A DNA stretch of 64,000 nt from Brachionus plicatilis. Lineage: Eukaryota; Rotifera; Eurotatoria; Ploima; Brachionidae. Shown here piece by piece: positions 1-12,600 of the stretch (position 1 is its first letter; each line of letters starts with the position of its first letter). Both the position numbers and the translations under genes were made by a program. The notes beneath the pieces are model-generated. The model was given only the letters and a program-made list of their open reading frames with translations, ran no database searches and was not told the DNA's origin. The DNA lies in the NCBI GenBank assembly GCA_010279815.1, contig QEOQ01000109.1:146059-210058 (forward strand), given 5' to 3'.

Positions 1-1300
1 AGGATTGGACGGATAAATTTAATTATTATTCTGATCATCTGATGTGTGCTTTTTTATTTTAGATGGCATTTGCCCAAGACGCTTAAGTAAAAGTCTAAAG
101 AGAAAATAGATAAACAAAAATTTGAATATAAATACATTGTAGTTGACAAAATGCTAGCAAAATATGAATTAGATTTTTTTTTTTGTAAATAAATGAATTT
201 TATAGTTTTAAAATATTGAATTGATTATACTTTTGGATTTTGGAGGGACTAAGAGTATTTTATTTATGATAATTAAGACAAATTTTATTTTGAAAATTAA
301 CTTAAGATTTTTTACAGGATTTTTTTGAATTTTGGTCAATAAAGTGATACATTTTGTCTTTTTGTTTCAAATTTTATTCTGGTCATGTTCAATTTTTAAT
401 CAGATGTTAACTGAGAATGAGATTATGCTCGGTTCATGATTCCTGATCTTGCCTGGTCAAAATTTTTAAAATTATTTATTTGTAATTTAAAAATTAAAAA
501 AAATATTTTTATGAAAATATTTTTCTTTTTATTATAAAAATATTCTTCCTCTTATGATGAATTAAACTACATCGAAAGAAGAGAGACTCGGCTAGAGCAT
601 ACTTGCAGAGAGGCGTAGACGTGGTAAGGTTATCCAGCTACACGAAATTCAGCTTGGTCATGATCTGGTAACATTCATAAATGGGGATCAAAAGCTGGCT
701 TGGGACGGTCTAGACAGCCCGGCAGGGAAAATTTTTATTTTTTGTGAAAATTAAATATTTTTTTTTTTTGAAACCTGACCCCCTACTGACCCCGAATTTT
801 ATACGACTGACCCCAAACTGATCCCCATTTTCTTTGAAATTGCTTTTCCATATTTTATTTAAAAGTCTTATTTAAGTCTTGGGCAAATTTAAGAAAATAA
901 ACCCAAAAAAAAATAAGGCCTTTGAGTAAGACTTGGAAAAATAATTTCATAGCTTGTATGAGAGAAGTGAAATTGGTTTTCCATATTTTATACAAAAGCT
1001 TGTTTTAAGTTTTGATCTAATTCAACAAACGAAAAATCATTTCAGTAGTTCTGGTATGTATCAAGCAGTTTCAACACCTGATTTTTTGTTTTTTAGTTCT
1101 TCAAAATTTATTAAAAAGTTCAATGTTTAAGCTTACTTTTTTTATCCTGCTTTTTTTTAAAAATAAAAAAAAGCAGGATCTAAATACAAAACCTTAATTA
1201 AACGCTTAATTTCAAAAAATTAAATTCTGTGGTCTTTAAAATTTTTTATTAAAATCAATTAAAAAAATTAAGCATTTTAAAGTTCAAATAAAACAAATCT
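1..1300. other. AT-rich non-coding stretch
   Basis: No open frame with coding character was found. Most of it is A/T runs. A more complex patch at about 560-830 has higher GC and includes three or four near-copies of a CTGACCCC-type motif at 772-830. A short hairpin of the type AAAAAGCAGGAT / ATCCTGCTTTTT lies near 1145-1180. Neither has a recognisable identity. Confidence 0.5.
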
Positions 1301-1309
1301 TTTAAAATG

Positions 1310-1432
1310 TTATATGTGAAAATAAATTTGTCATAACATGTCATAGTAATTGTTTAGGAAAGATTTTTTTTTTATTAATTAAAAATAATATTACATTTCA
1401 TATTTTGATCTTTTGATCTTGATATTTGCCAA
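1310..1432 (-). repeat. Fragment of the GGCAAATTGAAG MITE family
   Basis: This stretch matches one end of the elements at 28431-28949 and 45002-45546: it has a near-copy of the CATGTCATGTCAAG region, followed by a terminal block CATATTTTGATCTTTTGATC and then TTGCC. The other end is missing, so it is a truncated, older copy just upstream of the SMYD-like pseudogene. Confidence 0.5.
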
Positions 1433-1541
1433 AAAAATATTCAAAAATAAAACCAAATCACAGAAATACTTCTTTGTATCCAAGAACATATTTTATTTAA
1501 TTTTAAAACTAGCAAAAAGAAAATTAAGTTGTTTAATCAAA

Positions 1542-2945
1542 ATGAACCAAAGTGACAGTCTATCAAGTTTTAGAATGAGCTGTATTTACAAAATGCTGGT
1601 CCAAACAGCCTCTGAATTGTGCAAAGATTCCGAACTGGTCGAAATGAACAAAATAATTGAGCAATGTGGCGGATCAAATTTGAAAAAATCTCATTTATCA
1701 GCTAATCATGAGGCAAAGAGTTCAACAAACTTCATCAATGACTGTGTAGATGTTCAATTTAGTGGCAAAAATGGCAGACACTGTTTGGCCAAGCGGGACA
1801 TCAGAGCTGGAGAGGTGCTTTTCACAGAAAAAGCATACAGTTCTTCCAATGGCAGGCTTGGATTACTGCGATTTGAGCTTCAAATCTTTGTATAATAAAC
1901 AAAATAGAGGCTTTGAACATTTGAAAATTTGTCCATGCAGTCAATGCTGTGGCATTTTCTACTGCTCGTACAGATGTAGAGCCCAGAGTGAAATCGATGA
2001 ACAAAATCACCACAAATTTGAATGCGGAATTCTCAGAACACTGCTCCACAATTTAAGTCTAGCTCATCTAGCGTTCTGTATTCTCAACTCAAATAGCCAG
2101 GTACTTATTCTCAAGTATTCAGACATTCAAACAAGTGACTTTTGCCTCATAGATTACAAAATGGACAATTGTGCAAACAACTATTACCAAGTGTACAATA
2201 TGTTAACCCACGAAAATGTCACTCATCCAGAAGACTTGTTCAAGTATTCCTTAACTGCTTTACTTTTGGGGAAGCACTTTGCAAGTGTTGTGAAAAAAAG
2301 TCTAGTTAAAAAGTTAGTTTTCTAAATCATTCGTGCAACTCGAACTTTTTTGAGCCCAAACAATCGCTTAGTGAACAGTACCACTTTAATTGTGACTGCA
2401 TTGAGTACCTGGACCAGTCGAGCATATTTACTCAAAGCAAGCTGACTGGCTTGAGATGTTTATATTGCACAGGCACTAAAGTTTTTAGCTTAGGAAAGGT
2501 GTTCACACCAAATGATGTTTTGATTGTTTGCTCTGAGTGAGGCAAATCTATGCAGTTCGCCAACTTTTCTTTCCGATTCAAATTTTTAGACTCTTTTTGA
2601 GACAAGATGGACACAGAGAGCATGAGCGATGAGTTCACCAAGATGAGTGTGAAAAAAATGGAAGACATGGTCATGGATTTTCGGAAGTATTTGTACATTT
2701 ATGAGGACTTGGAGTTCGATTGTGCTACTGAAATCGATGCCAATATGAGAATTTTCTATTTGGATTTTTCAAAATTGATCTTCTGGCAAGGCTTGATTGT
2801 AATTCGAACAATTTGCTCCATAGTTGTTGGTTATTGGAAAAAAATGTCACATGATTTGTGTTTGTGTATGAGAGCAAGAAAAATGAGGCTATTATTGAGC
2901 TGGGACATGAGTTTTTCAATCTAGCTGAACTTCAATGTGTGGTCT
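1542..2945 (+). pseudogene. SMYD4-like SET/MYND methyltransferase pseudogene
   Basis: Translations in three frames line up in order with a SMYD4-type protein. Frame one has the SET start GRHCLAKRDIRAGEVLFTEK. After a one-base shift near 1850 comes a MYND zinc finger (PCSQCCGIFYCSYRC then HHKFECG) and a THPEDLFKYSLTALLLGKHF segment. After another shift at about 2325 comes the SET core NHSCNSNF followed by EQYHFNCDC. A fourth block ends in EAIIELGHEFFNLAELQC, typical of the C-terminal helical region. The second MYND cysteine position reads Ser (YCDLS), the SET segment between NHSC and the post-SET cysteines is deleted, and stops lie at 2323, 2538 and 2596. Family members methylate proteins using S-adenosylmethionine; this copy cannot. 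No intron separates the blocks, so it may be a retrocopy (inference). AATAAA-like motifs follow at about 2950. Confidence 0.8.
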
Positions 2946-3974
2946 GAGAGCATAAATAAATAAAATTTAAAAAAAGTTAAATAAAATTTTTTTTTTTTAA
3001 ATTAATTAAATAATTTCATAAAATGTAAGTCATTTTATATTCATTTTATATTTTTAAAATTAGTAAAAAATCAGTAATTTTAATTGATAATGAATTAGCA
3101 CACGCCATTATGTTTTAATAAATTGAAATTGTGATAAATTCAAATGTAATTGACATTAATTACAAAAAAAATTAATTTTTTTTATTTTGTACCTAATTCA
3201 GTATTAAAACTTTTATACGCGTTTTTTAAAGGCAAACTTGTTTTTAAGTAACAAATTATAAGTCAAAATTAGAAGTTTAAGTTCAAAAAAAAATGTTAAA
3301 AATTTGACAGCAAAAAAAAAATTAGTCAGATTGACAGAATTTAAGCAAATTTTTACAAATTTTTAATAGACCTTAAATTAAGAAAATTGAAAAACAATGA
3401 TTCTGAAGGGCAAATATAAGTTCATGATCATGATCATTCTTTTAAAATTAAGCATAATATTTTATAATTATAATTTAAAAAAAAAACACATTTTTTTCTA
3501 ATAATCATTAATTACAAATTGAACTAATTTTGTTTTTTTATTTAGTTTTGTCAATTAGACTTGTCTACATTCAAATCAAATTTCAACTTCGATGGGCTGC
3601 TTTTCAGATAATAAATTATTGGATGTTTTTCTTATGAAATTCGTTTTCTTAACCTCTAGACTGATGGCTGATATTTTTCATTTTTTAGTCTCATATAATT
3701 TTTAATATCTTTTCAAAAAAACAAATTAAATTTTAAACTAATTTATTAAAAATTTAATTTAGTTTATTCAGAATTTTAATATTTTTTAAAAAATTAACCT
3801 AAAATAATTACTTATATATTTTATTAATTAAAAATTAAAATAAATTTTAAAATTGTTTTGTTAGTAACAAGTTATAAGATTCTTAAATTTAATTATAAGC
3901 TAAATCTATAACTATCAAGTTAATATTATAGCCATTAGAGGGAAAATGAATTTTATAGCTCTGTAAGTAGGATA
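2946..3974. other. AT-rich intergenic stretch, nothing recognised
   Basis: Very A/T-rich sequence with only short, non-coding frames. A more complex patch at 3540-3690 has no open frame on either strand. Confidence 0.4.
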
Positions 3975-4275
3975 TTTTTGGGCCGTACGCATGGGACCGT
4001 AGGTTAAAATTCTTGCACATTAATAAATAAATTTGGGCTGCCCACCCAGTAAGGATTCCGACAGTGACATGGAGGCTTTACGACCCGACCCTGATCATTA
4101 CCTTGAGGTTGACTTTACGACTCATCTCTCATTGTATGCATGTGGCTCAGGAGTCCAAGAAGGCGCCTAAGTCGAGAACTTAAGTTCAGCCGACTGTTGA
4201 TCGAGTATGCAATTCTGGAAAGCGAACTGAGATCATGCAAGGTTTCGAGAACAATATGATCGTTAGAGTTTTTAA
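3975..4275. other. GC-rich island of unknown identity
   Basis: About 300 bases with clearly higher GC than the flanks (GGGCCGTACGCATGGGACCG near 3981 through AACCGGCCG near 4273). There is no open frame of note and no tRNA-like box pair. It may be a repeat fragment, but no second copy is visible in this window. Confidence 0.35.
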
Positions 4276-4550
4276 CCGGCCGTAAAAAATCTTTAATTCT
4301 TAATTTATTTTAAAATTTTGTTTTTCGGATGGACACTTAATCGAGTTAATGCGTAGAGGGATTCGATTTTTTTCAAACTTTTTTACCGCTTGTTTCACCA
4401 TAACTCGGTCTATTGTGAAACTACTTACTAAAGAGCTAATAAGAGGAAGTCTTGTGCTCGAAGTTAACTCGGTTGATGTCTGTCTTAGGTTAATTTCAAA
4501 TCGACAAACGAAAAAATTGGTATGATGCAATGTTTATTGTTTAAATTTAC

Positions 4551-5838
4551 TTTTTTTTTTTACAAAAAATTACCATTTTCGAATAAAATTTTAGGTAAAA
4601 TTACGTGAAAAAAAGTAATTTTTTTTTATAATTCAGTCCAAAAAATTTAAAAAAAGTCAAAAAATGTCAAAATACTCAAAAAAGTTTGTATTTTTTTGAA
4701 TTTTTACTTTTTACAAAAATTTACGGAATTTCCGGTTATCGACTATTAAAATCCAAAAAGGACCAACAGATATTTGCCAATTTTTGTAACAACAATATAA
4801 ATATAAGACTATCTAAAATTTGTACAATAGACTATTTTTATTAGGACTTTGGTATTCCAGTAAGCTTTCGTCTAAAATATTACCGTATTTAAACAATTTG
4901 TTACAAATATTATGGACAAGTTACATGAGCTTATCAATTTTATCGAAATAAATGACTGGAATATTGTCCGTAAATTCTGGCTTACAGATATTTACATAAT
5001 AAATTTTGACAATGTCGCAGAAGTACCAACAAAATTTAATGTTAAGATTGATAAATTAGTCATATCTACTTCGGAAATGGATTTGAATTTTTTTTCGATT
5101 ATCTTTTCATTTACAAAAATTCGAAGTTGTAAAGAAATATTCAAATGAATTATGTAAATATCAGTCTGTTCTTCCAATTAGTCACTTTTACTTCGAAAAA
5201 CAAGATGATAATATAGTTTTTAGCCTTACAAGAAGTGAACTATTTAATTTATGCTTCGAAACAATTTGAAAAACTCTGACTATGATAGAATTTTCACCAT
5301 GGCTATTTATAGAAACAAAGTATAACGAAGAAATAAAAATTGATTCTTTGCCAAAAACTATTGAATTAAATGGAAAAAAAAAAGTTTCTTTACAATCCAT
5401 TTGTTTATTCATTTTAAATCAATCTTTAATTTAAATGATATTTTTTTTTAATAGATGACTTAGAGCCAAGAAATATTGAAAAAATTTTACCTGACATCAA
5501 AATTGGCAACTGCCTATATTATTTGATTTAAAGAAGAAATTTTCGCTTTTTACTTTTCTTTCCAATTTAGAATTTAAATATTAAAAGTAAAAACCAAAAA
5601 AAAAAGAAATCTTAATTTAAAATTAATTTAGCAAAGGAATTTGCAAATTTTTTTTTATTTTTGAAATTACCAAATTTTTTGTCCCTAGTAACCTTTTATA
5701 TAAAGATCGTGCAAATTGATTGGCTAAAGAAGGGGGCGAAAACGGTATTGTAATAAACTATAGCCCTTTACTTTTTTTTTACTTTGGTAATTTTACGTAA
5801 AATTAGATGAAAACAGAAAATCATAGCAGGACTGTATT
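4551..5838 (+). mobile_element. Decayed Tc1-like inverted repeat split by a 1-kb insert
   Basis: 4551-4735 and 5766-5838 match, in order, the inner and outer parts of the right inverted repeat of the element at 57205-58465. Shared blocks include GTAAAATTACGTGAAAAAAAG, AAAAGTCAAAAAATG, TACTTTGGTAATTTTACGTA and an outer end reading AGCAGGACTGTA versus AGCAGTACTGTA. The join falls just after a TTCCGG motif. About 1,030 bases (4736-5765) therefore interrupt a single inverted repeat. The matching left repeat is not seen, so the element is an incomplete relic. The insert shows no clear terminal repeats. Confidence 0.5.
4912..5437 (+). pseudogene. Broken unknown reading frame inside the insert
   Basis: An open frame from an ATG at 4912 (MDKLHELINFIEINDWNIVR...) runs to 5148. 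At a T8 tract near 5088 a neighbouring frame takes over and stays coding-like (KYSNELCKYQSVLPISHFYF, then ELFNLCFETI, one TGA, then EFSPWLFIETKYNEEIKIDS) to about 5437. One shift and one internal stop suggest a decayed gene of about 170 residues. I do not recognise the family. It lies wholly in the segment that interrupts the Tc1-like repeat, so it may be cargo of a second element (inference). Confidence 0.4.
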
Positions 5839-5844
5839 AAAAAA

Positions 5845-6076
5845 AAATTACTCTGCAATATCAAAATGCACAATGCAGAGTGCAGATCATCGAAATGATG
5901 GTAATTTAACTGAATTATTTTTTGCAGACTTTTGCAGATTTTATCATTAGATTTAACAAAGTATGTCAAAACCGAAAATTTACCTCTGCACTAATTCTAT
6001 TAAAAAATCAAAATTTATTTTAAAATTTTAATTTGATTTGATCATTTTGAGCATCAAAAATTGATCATAAACTTCA
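5845..6076. repeat. MITE-like repeat D, copy 1
   Basis: Shares long near-identical blocks with 35535-35768: ATATCAAAATGCACAATGCA, TTGCAGACTTTTGCAGATTT, AAATTTACCTCTGC and TTTTGAGCATCAAAAATTGA. The right end reads ACTTCAACTTGCC, close to the right end ACTTCAATTTGCC of the GGCAAATTGAAG family, which suggests related mobility machinery. The left boundary is not defined. Confidence 0.55.
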
Positions 6077-6630
6077 ACTTGCCAATTTATCACTGAATTT
6101 AAAAATAATTTTTGGAAATTTACTATAAATTCAGTTTTTTAGATTACAGTTTTTATCGTAAAATATGGTAAAATATCGTGAATTTAAATTAATTTCCGTT
6201 AAATATTGTGAATTCATCGTATCGTAACAGCATCGTAAATTAACAAAAAAATTTTAAATCTGCTGTTATTATTATACACATCTACAGTTTTTTAGAAAAA
6301 AACATTTTTTTCATTAAAATTTCCCGAATTATTAAAGAAGTGTGTTTTCTGGTCTAAAAAAAAATTGAAAATATTTTGTGTTTATTTCTTCTAATTTATG
6401 TAAATTCTAAATTTCAATTTTTTTCATAATTTATTTGTTATCAAAAATTTTGATAAAAATAGTTTTATATTTTGCCTGCATCAACAATTGAATTTATTTT
6501 ATTTATCAAGACTCTGATTTTTAATCAGCGCAAACCACCAATATTTAATTATATAAACTTTTTATTGCTAGCATAGATAAAAATTCAATCATGTCAAAAA
6601 GTTCATAAGAAAAATTTCTCTTAAACAAAA
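6077..6630. other. Region upstream of the giant kinase gene
   Basis: No open frame. 6150-6260 contains a degenerate inverted arrangement of GTAAAATATCGTGAAT-like motifs, with CGTATCGTAACAGCATCG near 6216, resembling worn ends of the TACAGT-type inverted-repeat elements. No TATA box or transcription start can be called reliably in this base composition. Confidence 0.3.
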
Positions 6631-9600
6631 ATGGATATTTCTTTCGAATTTAATGCTTTTATAAGCAAAACTTGTAATGGCGAAAAAGTGCGACTACCAG
6701 GAACCATAATTTCCAAGGATAAATTTAATCTAAAATCACCTAATACTCTGAAGCTACAAAACGAATTTATTCAACTAGTTTTGTCCCAATCATTAAATAT
6801 TGGAAATACCAGTCCATTGATAGAACGAATTTTTGACACATTCTTAAGCATAAATGGTCCGATTCTTAATATTAACTATCTAAGCGACCATTATACTTTA
6901 ATCGAACTAGCAAAAAGCAATCTTCCTTCAAAACTCAAAAAATTTTTTCCAAATCAATCAGCTACTTTATTAATCGATATCGGTGAGCTTAAACATTTTG
7001 ACCAAGCAAATTTTCAGCACATTTCTTTAATCTATAAACTTGGTTTTATTTACGGCATATGCCGCTTCATCGATTTATCAATAAAAGAGTCTTTGGCCAT
7101 CGCCCTTTCAATTTTAGACAATTGTTCAAGCCATGGGCTACAAAACTTTATTAACTCTTGTCAAAATTTAGACCATGATAACTCTTTGTGCCACTGTTTG
7201 TCTATGACTGACAGTTTTGACTTGGACAATTTAATTAACCACAAACAAGTTGTTCTACTAGCAAAACAAATGAATGTCAGCTTGCCATATTCCAGAGACA
7301 TGTTCAGAAAAGCTTCGTCTTTAATGGATATAAAATTAAGACGAGAGGAATGCTTAAAAATAATAAGCAATTTTAAAAAATCAATCGAGTCTAATAATAT
7401 TAATTCAGTGTTAAATAAATTAAAAGCAGAGAGTAGATATACTGACCATAAGTTGAGGTTAGTTGTTGGCAGAGAGTCGAGAGCTTTTGGTAACCAGGCA
7501 TATCTTTTTGCCAACTCAAAACTTATCTATTCTAGTGAAAAGTTAAAAGAAAAAATAGATTTTATTGAAAGTTTATTAAACATCAATGAATTAGCAGGGT
7601 TAAATATAGAAAATTATGTGCTTGAATTTCAACCATCAGTGAGCAGATTAAAGTCCTTGATTTCGGCTAAACACTTTCCGTTTACCCAAATTGCTAGTGG
7701 AATAACTAATTTACGGGAATGCTTGGACATTTTTGAAAGACGAGTCAAAGACAAAATGCATTGTAGATACAAACATTTGGTTGAAAAAGCGACTAGCTGT
7801 TCAATTGAGTTAAAAAAATTAAATTTAAATAAAGAGGATGAGAAAGTTGTCGATTTTATGGAATTGGATAACTTTAGTGCCAAAATTACACATGAAATAA
7901 ACAAGCTAGAAAAATTAGCCCATGAGCTAAATTCATCTTCTACAAAATCAAAACGTGCAGCATTTAGTGTTCTACTGCAGAGACCATCTTACACCGGCTC
8001 AGATCGATTCAAACTAAACGAACTAGAGACCAAACCAGAGCAGGAGGAATCTCTGCAAAAGTTAGTTCTTTTAGGAGGCGACCATCTGTACATGAGTCCT
8101 TGCTACGATTGGATTTCCGAAGCTACCGATCTAATCGAAGCAGTGCCATTGTTTATCTATGAGCGAATAGTTCTAGTTGACAATAAACCAGAGACTGTTT
8201 TTGAAGTTGACCAAGAGGGTCTCGAGCTTACTGTTAGACAGATTGCTGACTCCTGGGCCGAGAATATTGAGAAAACTATGGATTCAGAGCATGTTAGCTT
8301 GGCAAGGTCCATTCTAGTCAAACTAGAACCCCAATTGACCAAAATATTTGACCAAATTCAAATTGAAGTCGATGATGAACAAATAGCTGAACTTGTCACT
8401 TTAGAATATCTGGTTTTGAACAAAATAGAGTCAAAAGAATCAATTGAAAACAAAATAGCCAAATTGGCTTCATTATTAGAAATGATTTATAACAAAAACG
8501 TCCAACAATGTGAACAAATAGTTGAAGATTTTTGGTCTAAACATAAATTTATTCTTCGAAAAGAATCACTTGAAATTTATCTGCATCAAAATGGTCTAAT
8601 AAATTCCAAATTGATCGAGGAATCGACAAATTTAGAGATCCAAGACAAATTTAGACATGCATGCTTGGAAAAACAGCGAGATTTGCCCGCATTTCACTTG
8701 CTGACCACCGAAGCTCCAGGCTTAATAGAAGGCTTCATAACCATCGTCCTAGAAGAAGAAATGGCAATGAGAAATCTAATTAAACATCACAAGCTCCAGC
8801 ACAAATGTGATCAAATAGATTCACAAATAAAAAAAAATTTATTCATTTTATCTGATAGAGTAATTAAAGAGTTTGATTACGAGCCCAAAGTAAATCACCA
8901 TGTCACTTTGGGCAATTCGTATCAAAGCTCAGTTTTGAAGGTGCTGGCCGAAAATTTGCCAGTTCAAGACCAAGTATCTGTCTTGGCAATATTGGCCGAA
9001 ATTTACCACCTGCAAAACTCACTTCAGACCAATTTTTTCCTAATGGATTTAGACAATAATCTAATTGATGCAATTGAGGACTATTGGCTTGGACAAATGT
9101 GCTTAGATTTAGACTTGGTCAAAAGTCAAGCTATCGACTTTGTTTATGAGCGCAACAGGGATGAGCCAGATTTTTGTGGTGTCCAACATTTACAAAATGA
9201 TGCAGTATACTCTAAAGAGTTGAATGCAGAGGTCAGGTGGTTGATTAGAGCAAAATGTTTCAACTTTGTGGTCGAAAAGTACCCAAGTTTATGTTTGAGA
9301 GAAAGGCGCACAAATTTTGTCCGCGAGCACACAACCTTACTTAAAACGACATGTAGAAGATTGGTCATTTCAAGCAGTGGTCTCAGCAGTGAGCTAAACA
9401 GCCCGTTGTTTAATTACACAAATGGTTTTGGTGATGGCATGCAGTCGAAAGGATTGAAAAAGCGATATCATTCGATATATGCGCCGTCCAGAGTCAATCT
9501 GGGAAAAGATGAGAGAAAAAGTGTGGAAATTTGGTCGCAATTTTTGGGAGTAACAGATCCATTGGCAGCAAAGCACGCATTGGACTGTTACGAGTTGATA

Positions 9601-12600
9601 AATTACTGTCCTGTAGTGAGGAATATACGAGAGGCAGAAAATCTTAAGGTATCAGAAAACCAATGGACCGCATTGATTAGATCGTGCCGCAATGTGCAGG
9701 CTTTTTTTGTCGAAAGACTGGGCATTGGTGACATCGAGGACTTGTCCTATCAGTTTAACCAGAGGGGTGGACTCTTTTTCGGCTCGTTAAAAGAGGCCGA
9801 GGGCTACAATAGTGGACCGACGGCCGGCTATTGCATACCCAAGGATTTGCTGTTTAAACTTTTTGTAGGTGCTCTTCAGGACACAAGGAAACTGGGCCAG
9901 TTGGGCATACCTAAAGTTTTGCATGAGGATTTAATTCAATTGATGGTGGAAATTTATAATGCAAAGTGTGGCTTTGACTCTATCCAAGAGTGGGAATTGT
10001 GGGCTTCACAGCATTTATTAAATGAGGATTATTTGAGCAAAATGTTTGACCAGTATTCCTTTAAAATTAAGGATTATTTGTGTAATTTTTTGAAGTGTTC
10101 TCAAACAAAAATAGTGTTCAATTTGAGTAAATTAATTCAAATAATTGGGGACACAGGCATACCTAATCCAATGTTAAATAGTGAGCGTGATTTGCACAGT
10201 GTTTTATGGTCGAATTGGTCGGACCATAAAATTACTCTCGGTGGAGAGCAAGTTAACAGATCGACTGTGTTCACAATGACTAGGGATATTTTGCAATCGG
10301 CTAGAAAATCGAGAAAACTAAATGCAAATGTTGCTGTGGCATCTGAAGAATCTTTAAGGTAATGTACCGAATTTTAGCTCTGAATAATACTACAAAGATT
10401 TTTTTTAATTGTACAGTGGTGTTACGATATCTGTATTTTACTATTTTTTACTATATTTTACATAAAATTTAGTAAATTTACGGTATTTTACGTAAATTTA
10501 AAGTAAAAACCAAAATTTCCAAAAAAAAACGAAATTTTGACNNNNNNNNNNNNNNNNNNNNNNNNNNNNNNNNNNNNNNNNNNNNNNNNNNNNNNNNNNN
10601 NNNNNNNNNNNNNNNNNNNNNNNNNNNNNNNNNNNNNNNNNNNNNNNNNNNNNNNNNNNNNNNNNNNNNNNNNNNNNNNNNNNNNNNNNNNNNNNNNNNN
10701 NNNATCTTTAAAATATAAACTAATGGTTCGACCATCCACCTTCTTTCTCAATAACGATTTTAATTACCTTAATTCAAATTTTTTATTAATTTAATTTTAA
10801 GCTGTGTTTTTATAGTTATAAAAATTCTTTCTTTTTTTAAATGATTTATATAATTCTGACACTCTTCGGGAGTTAATGTGTTTTCAAACTCCAAAATAGC
10901 ATCAAACGCGTCTAAATCGCTTTTTATGCTTTTGCCCCTTATATAAACCTTTAGCTCATACACTGTAAAAATCACTGTAAAACACTCATAACTAACAAAG
11001 ATTTTTTTCAACACACGGCTCGCAAATGCCCAAAGGATTTCTTTGATCCTTTTTGGTACTTTTTTTGCATTTTTCTCAATATATTTAATATTTTCCAAAA
11101 TTTTTTTTTTTTCTTTAGATTGGTTTAAATTAAACTGTATAATGGGTAAGATTTCATTATTTTAGGTAATTTTAGGTCAGAAAATGTAAGATAACATAAT
11201 CCTTGATTGCATAAGGTGTTTTGTTATTTTTAAAATCATCTTTTGGCAAAAAAATATTATAGGTACTTTACTAATATTAACATTAACGAAAAAATATGGC
11301 AGAAAATTACATATTTTTACATGAAATTGTTTAATTTTATGTAAAATGATGTAAAAAAATAGTAATAGTGTGATTTTTTCAGAGTTGTTTAAAAGTCCAA
11401 AAAAAAATTCCAAGTCAGGACTTAAAAATTTTATTTACAAAAAAAAAAGTGCAAGTCCAGAATTTTTTTTTTTAAATTTCATTCAAAAAGTCCAAGTCCA
11501 GGCTTTAAAATTTTGAAAACTGAAGAAAAAATTTCTGCTATAATTGCAAGAAAATTCTGTTATATGGCAAATCTATGGCATTTTGAATTTTGGTAAAAAA
11601 ACAAAAACAAAATATTAAAAGTACCAAAGCTTAAGTTCTGAAAGACCAAAACATGTTCTGTAAATTTTAGCAACTGATACATTCTTTGTACCACCACTTA
11701 AAGTTATAATATAATATCCCAAATTCAAAATTTTCTGAGTTCTGCAGATTTATTGCAAATTTTTGCAGAATCAGTATATTGGTGGTAAAAATGATGTATA
11801 AGTTGTTGCAATTTACAGAACATGTTTTGGTCTTTCAGAACTTAAGCTTTGGTACTTTTAATATTTTGTTTTTGTTTTTTTACCAAAATTCACAATGCCA
11901 TAGATTTGTCATGTAACAGAATTTTCTTGCAATTTTAGCAGAGATTTTTTCTTCGGTTTTCAAAATTTTAAAGCATGGACTTGGACTTTTTTTTTTTAAA
12001 TAAAATTTTAAAGTCCTGACTTGGACTTATTTATTAATTATATTATTTGTTTATCTATTAAACCCTTAACATTTTGACATTTTTTCAACCTATTTTTAAC
12101 AACTAACTAAAGTGAGCGAATCATCTTAAATAACCTGAATTATCTCGATTATTTATTTATCCTAGTGTCTCTACTTCTTCAAGTCCATCTTAATCAATTT
12201 TTTCATATTCATCAAAATCGGATGATATTAATATCTCCTATTATGTCAAATCTTACTATTTCGTTTTAGCTTTGACTTAAGTTAAAAAATAAGTCTCTAA
12301 ATTTAATTTTTTTAAATCTTATTCTATAAAATATATTTTTTAATAAAATGAAATAAAATATTTTTTTCTCCCAGAATTCAAATGTTTGGCGTGTACAAAG
12401 GTGACGATGATGAACCGCCACCGCCCGACGTTCGCTATTCATGGACCATGCGTGCCTTTCAAATTATGTCCGGCCACTATGAAAAAGTAGCTGATTCATT
12501 AGACATTGATGGTCAAATAATTGCTCGTCTGTCCTGGGTCGGGTTCAGACCTAATTCATCAGATCCCAGGGATGTGGAAGCAGTTAATTATCTAATGAAA

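Larger units (their letters stand above)
10412..11372. mobile_element. TACAGT-type inverted-repeat element in intron 1
   Basis: The left end starts TACAGTGGTGTTACGATATC. About 60 bases in, the block ACTATTTTTTAC followed by TTTTACATAAAATT recurs in reverse complement near 11330-11365, just before TAGTAATAGTGTG. The match is moderate and the outer few bases differ, so the boundaries are approximate. The assembly gap at 10542-10703 and a minus-strand reading frame at 10769-11098 lie inside. Confidence 0.4.

Noticed and set aside
600..720. tRNA-like or SINE head
   Set aside because: A GAGAGACTCGGCTAGAGCAT patch looks A-box-like, but there is no B box (GGTTCGAATCC) at the right distance and no cloverleaf.
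10478..10794. Frames running through the N block
   Set aside because: They consist mostly of undetermined residues and have no support.
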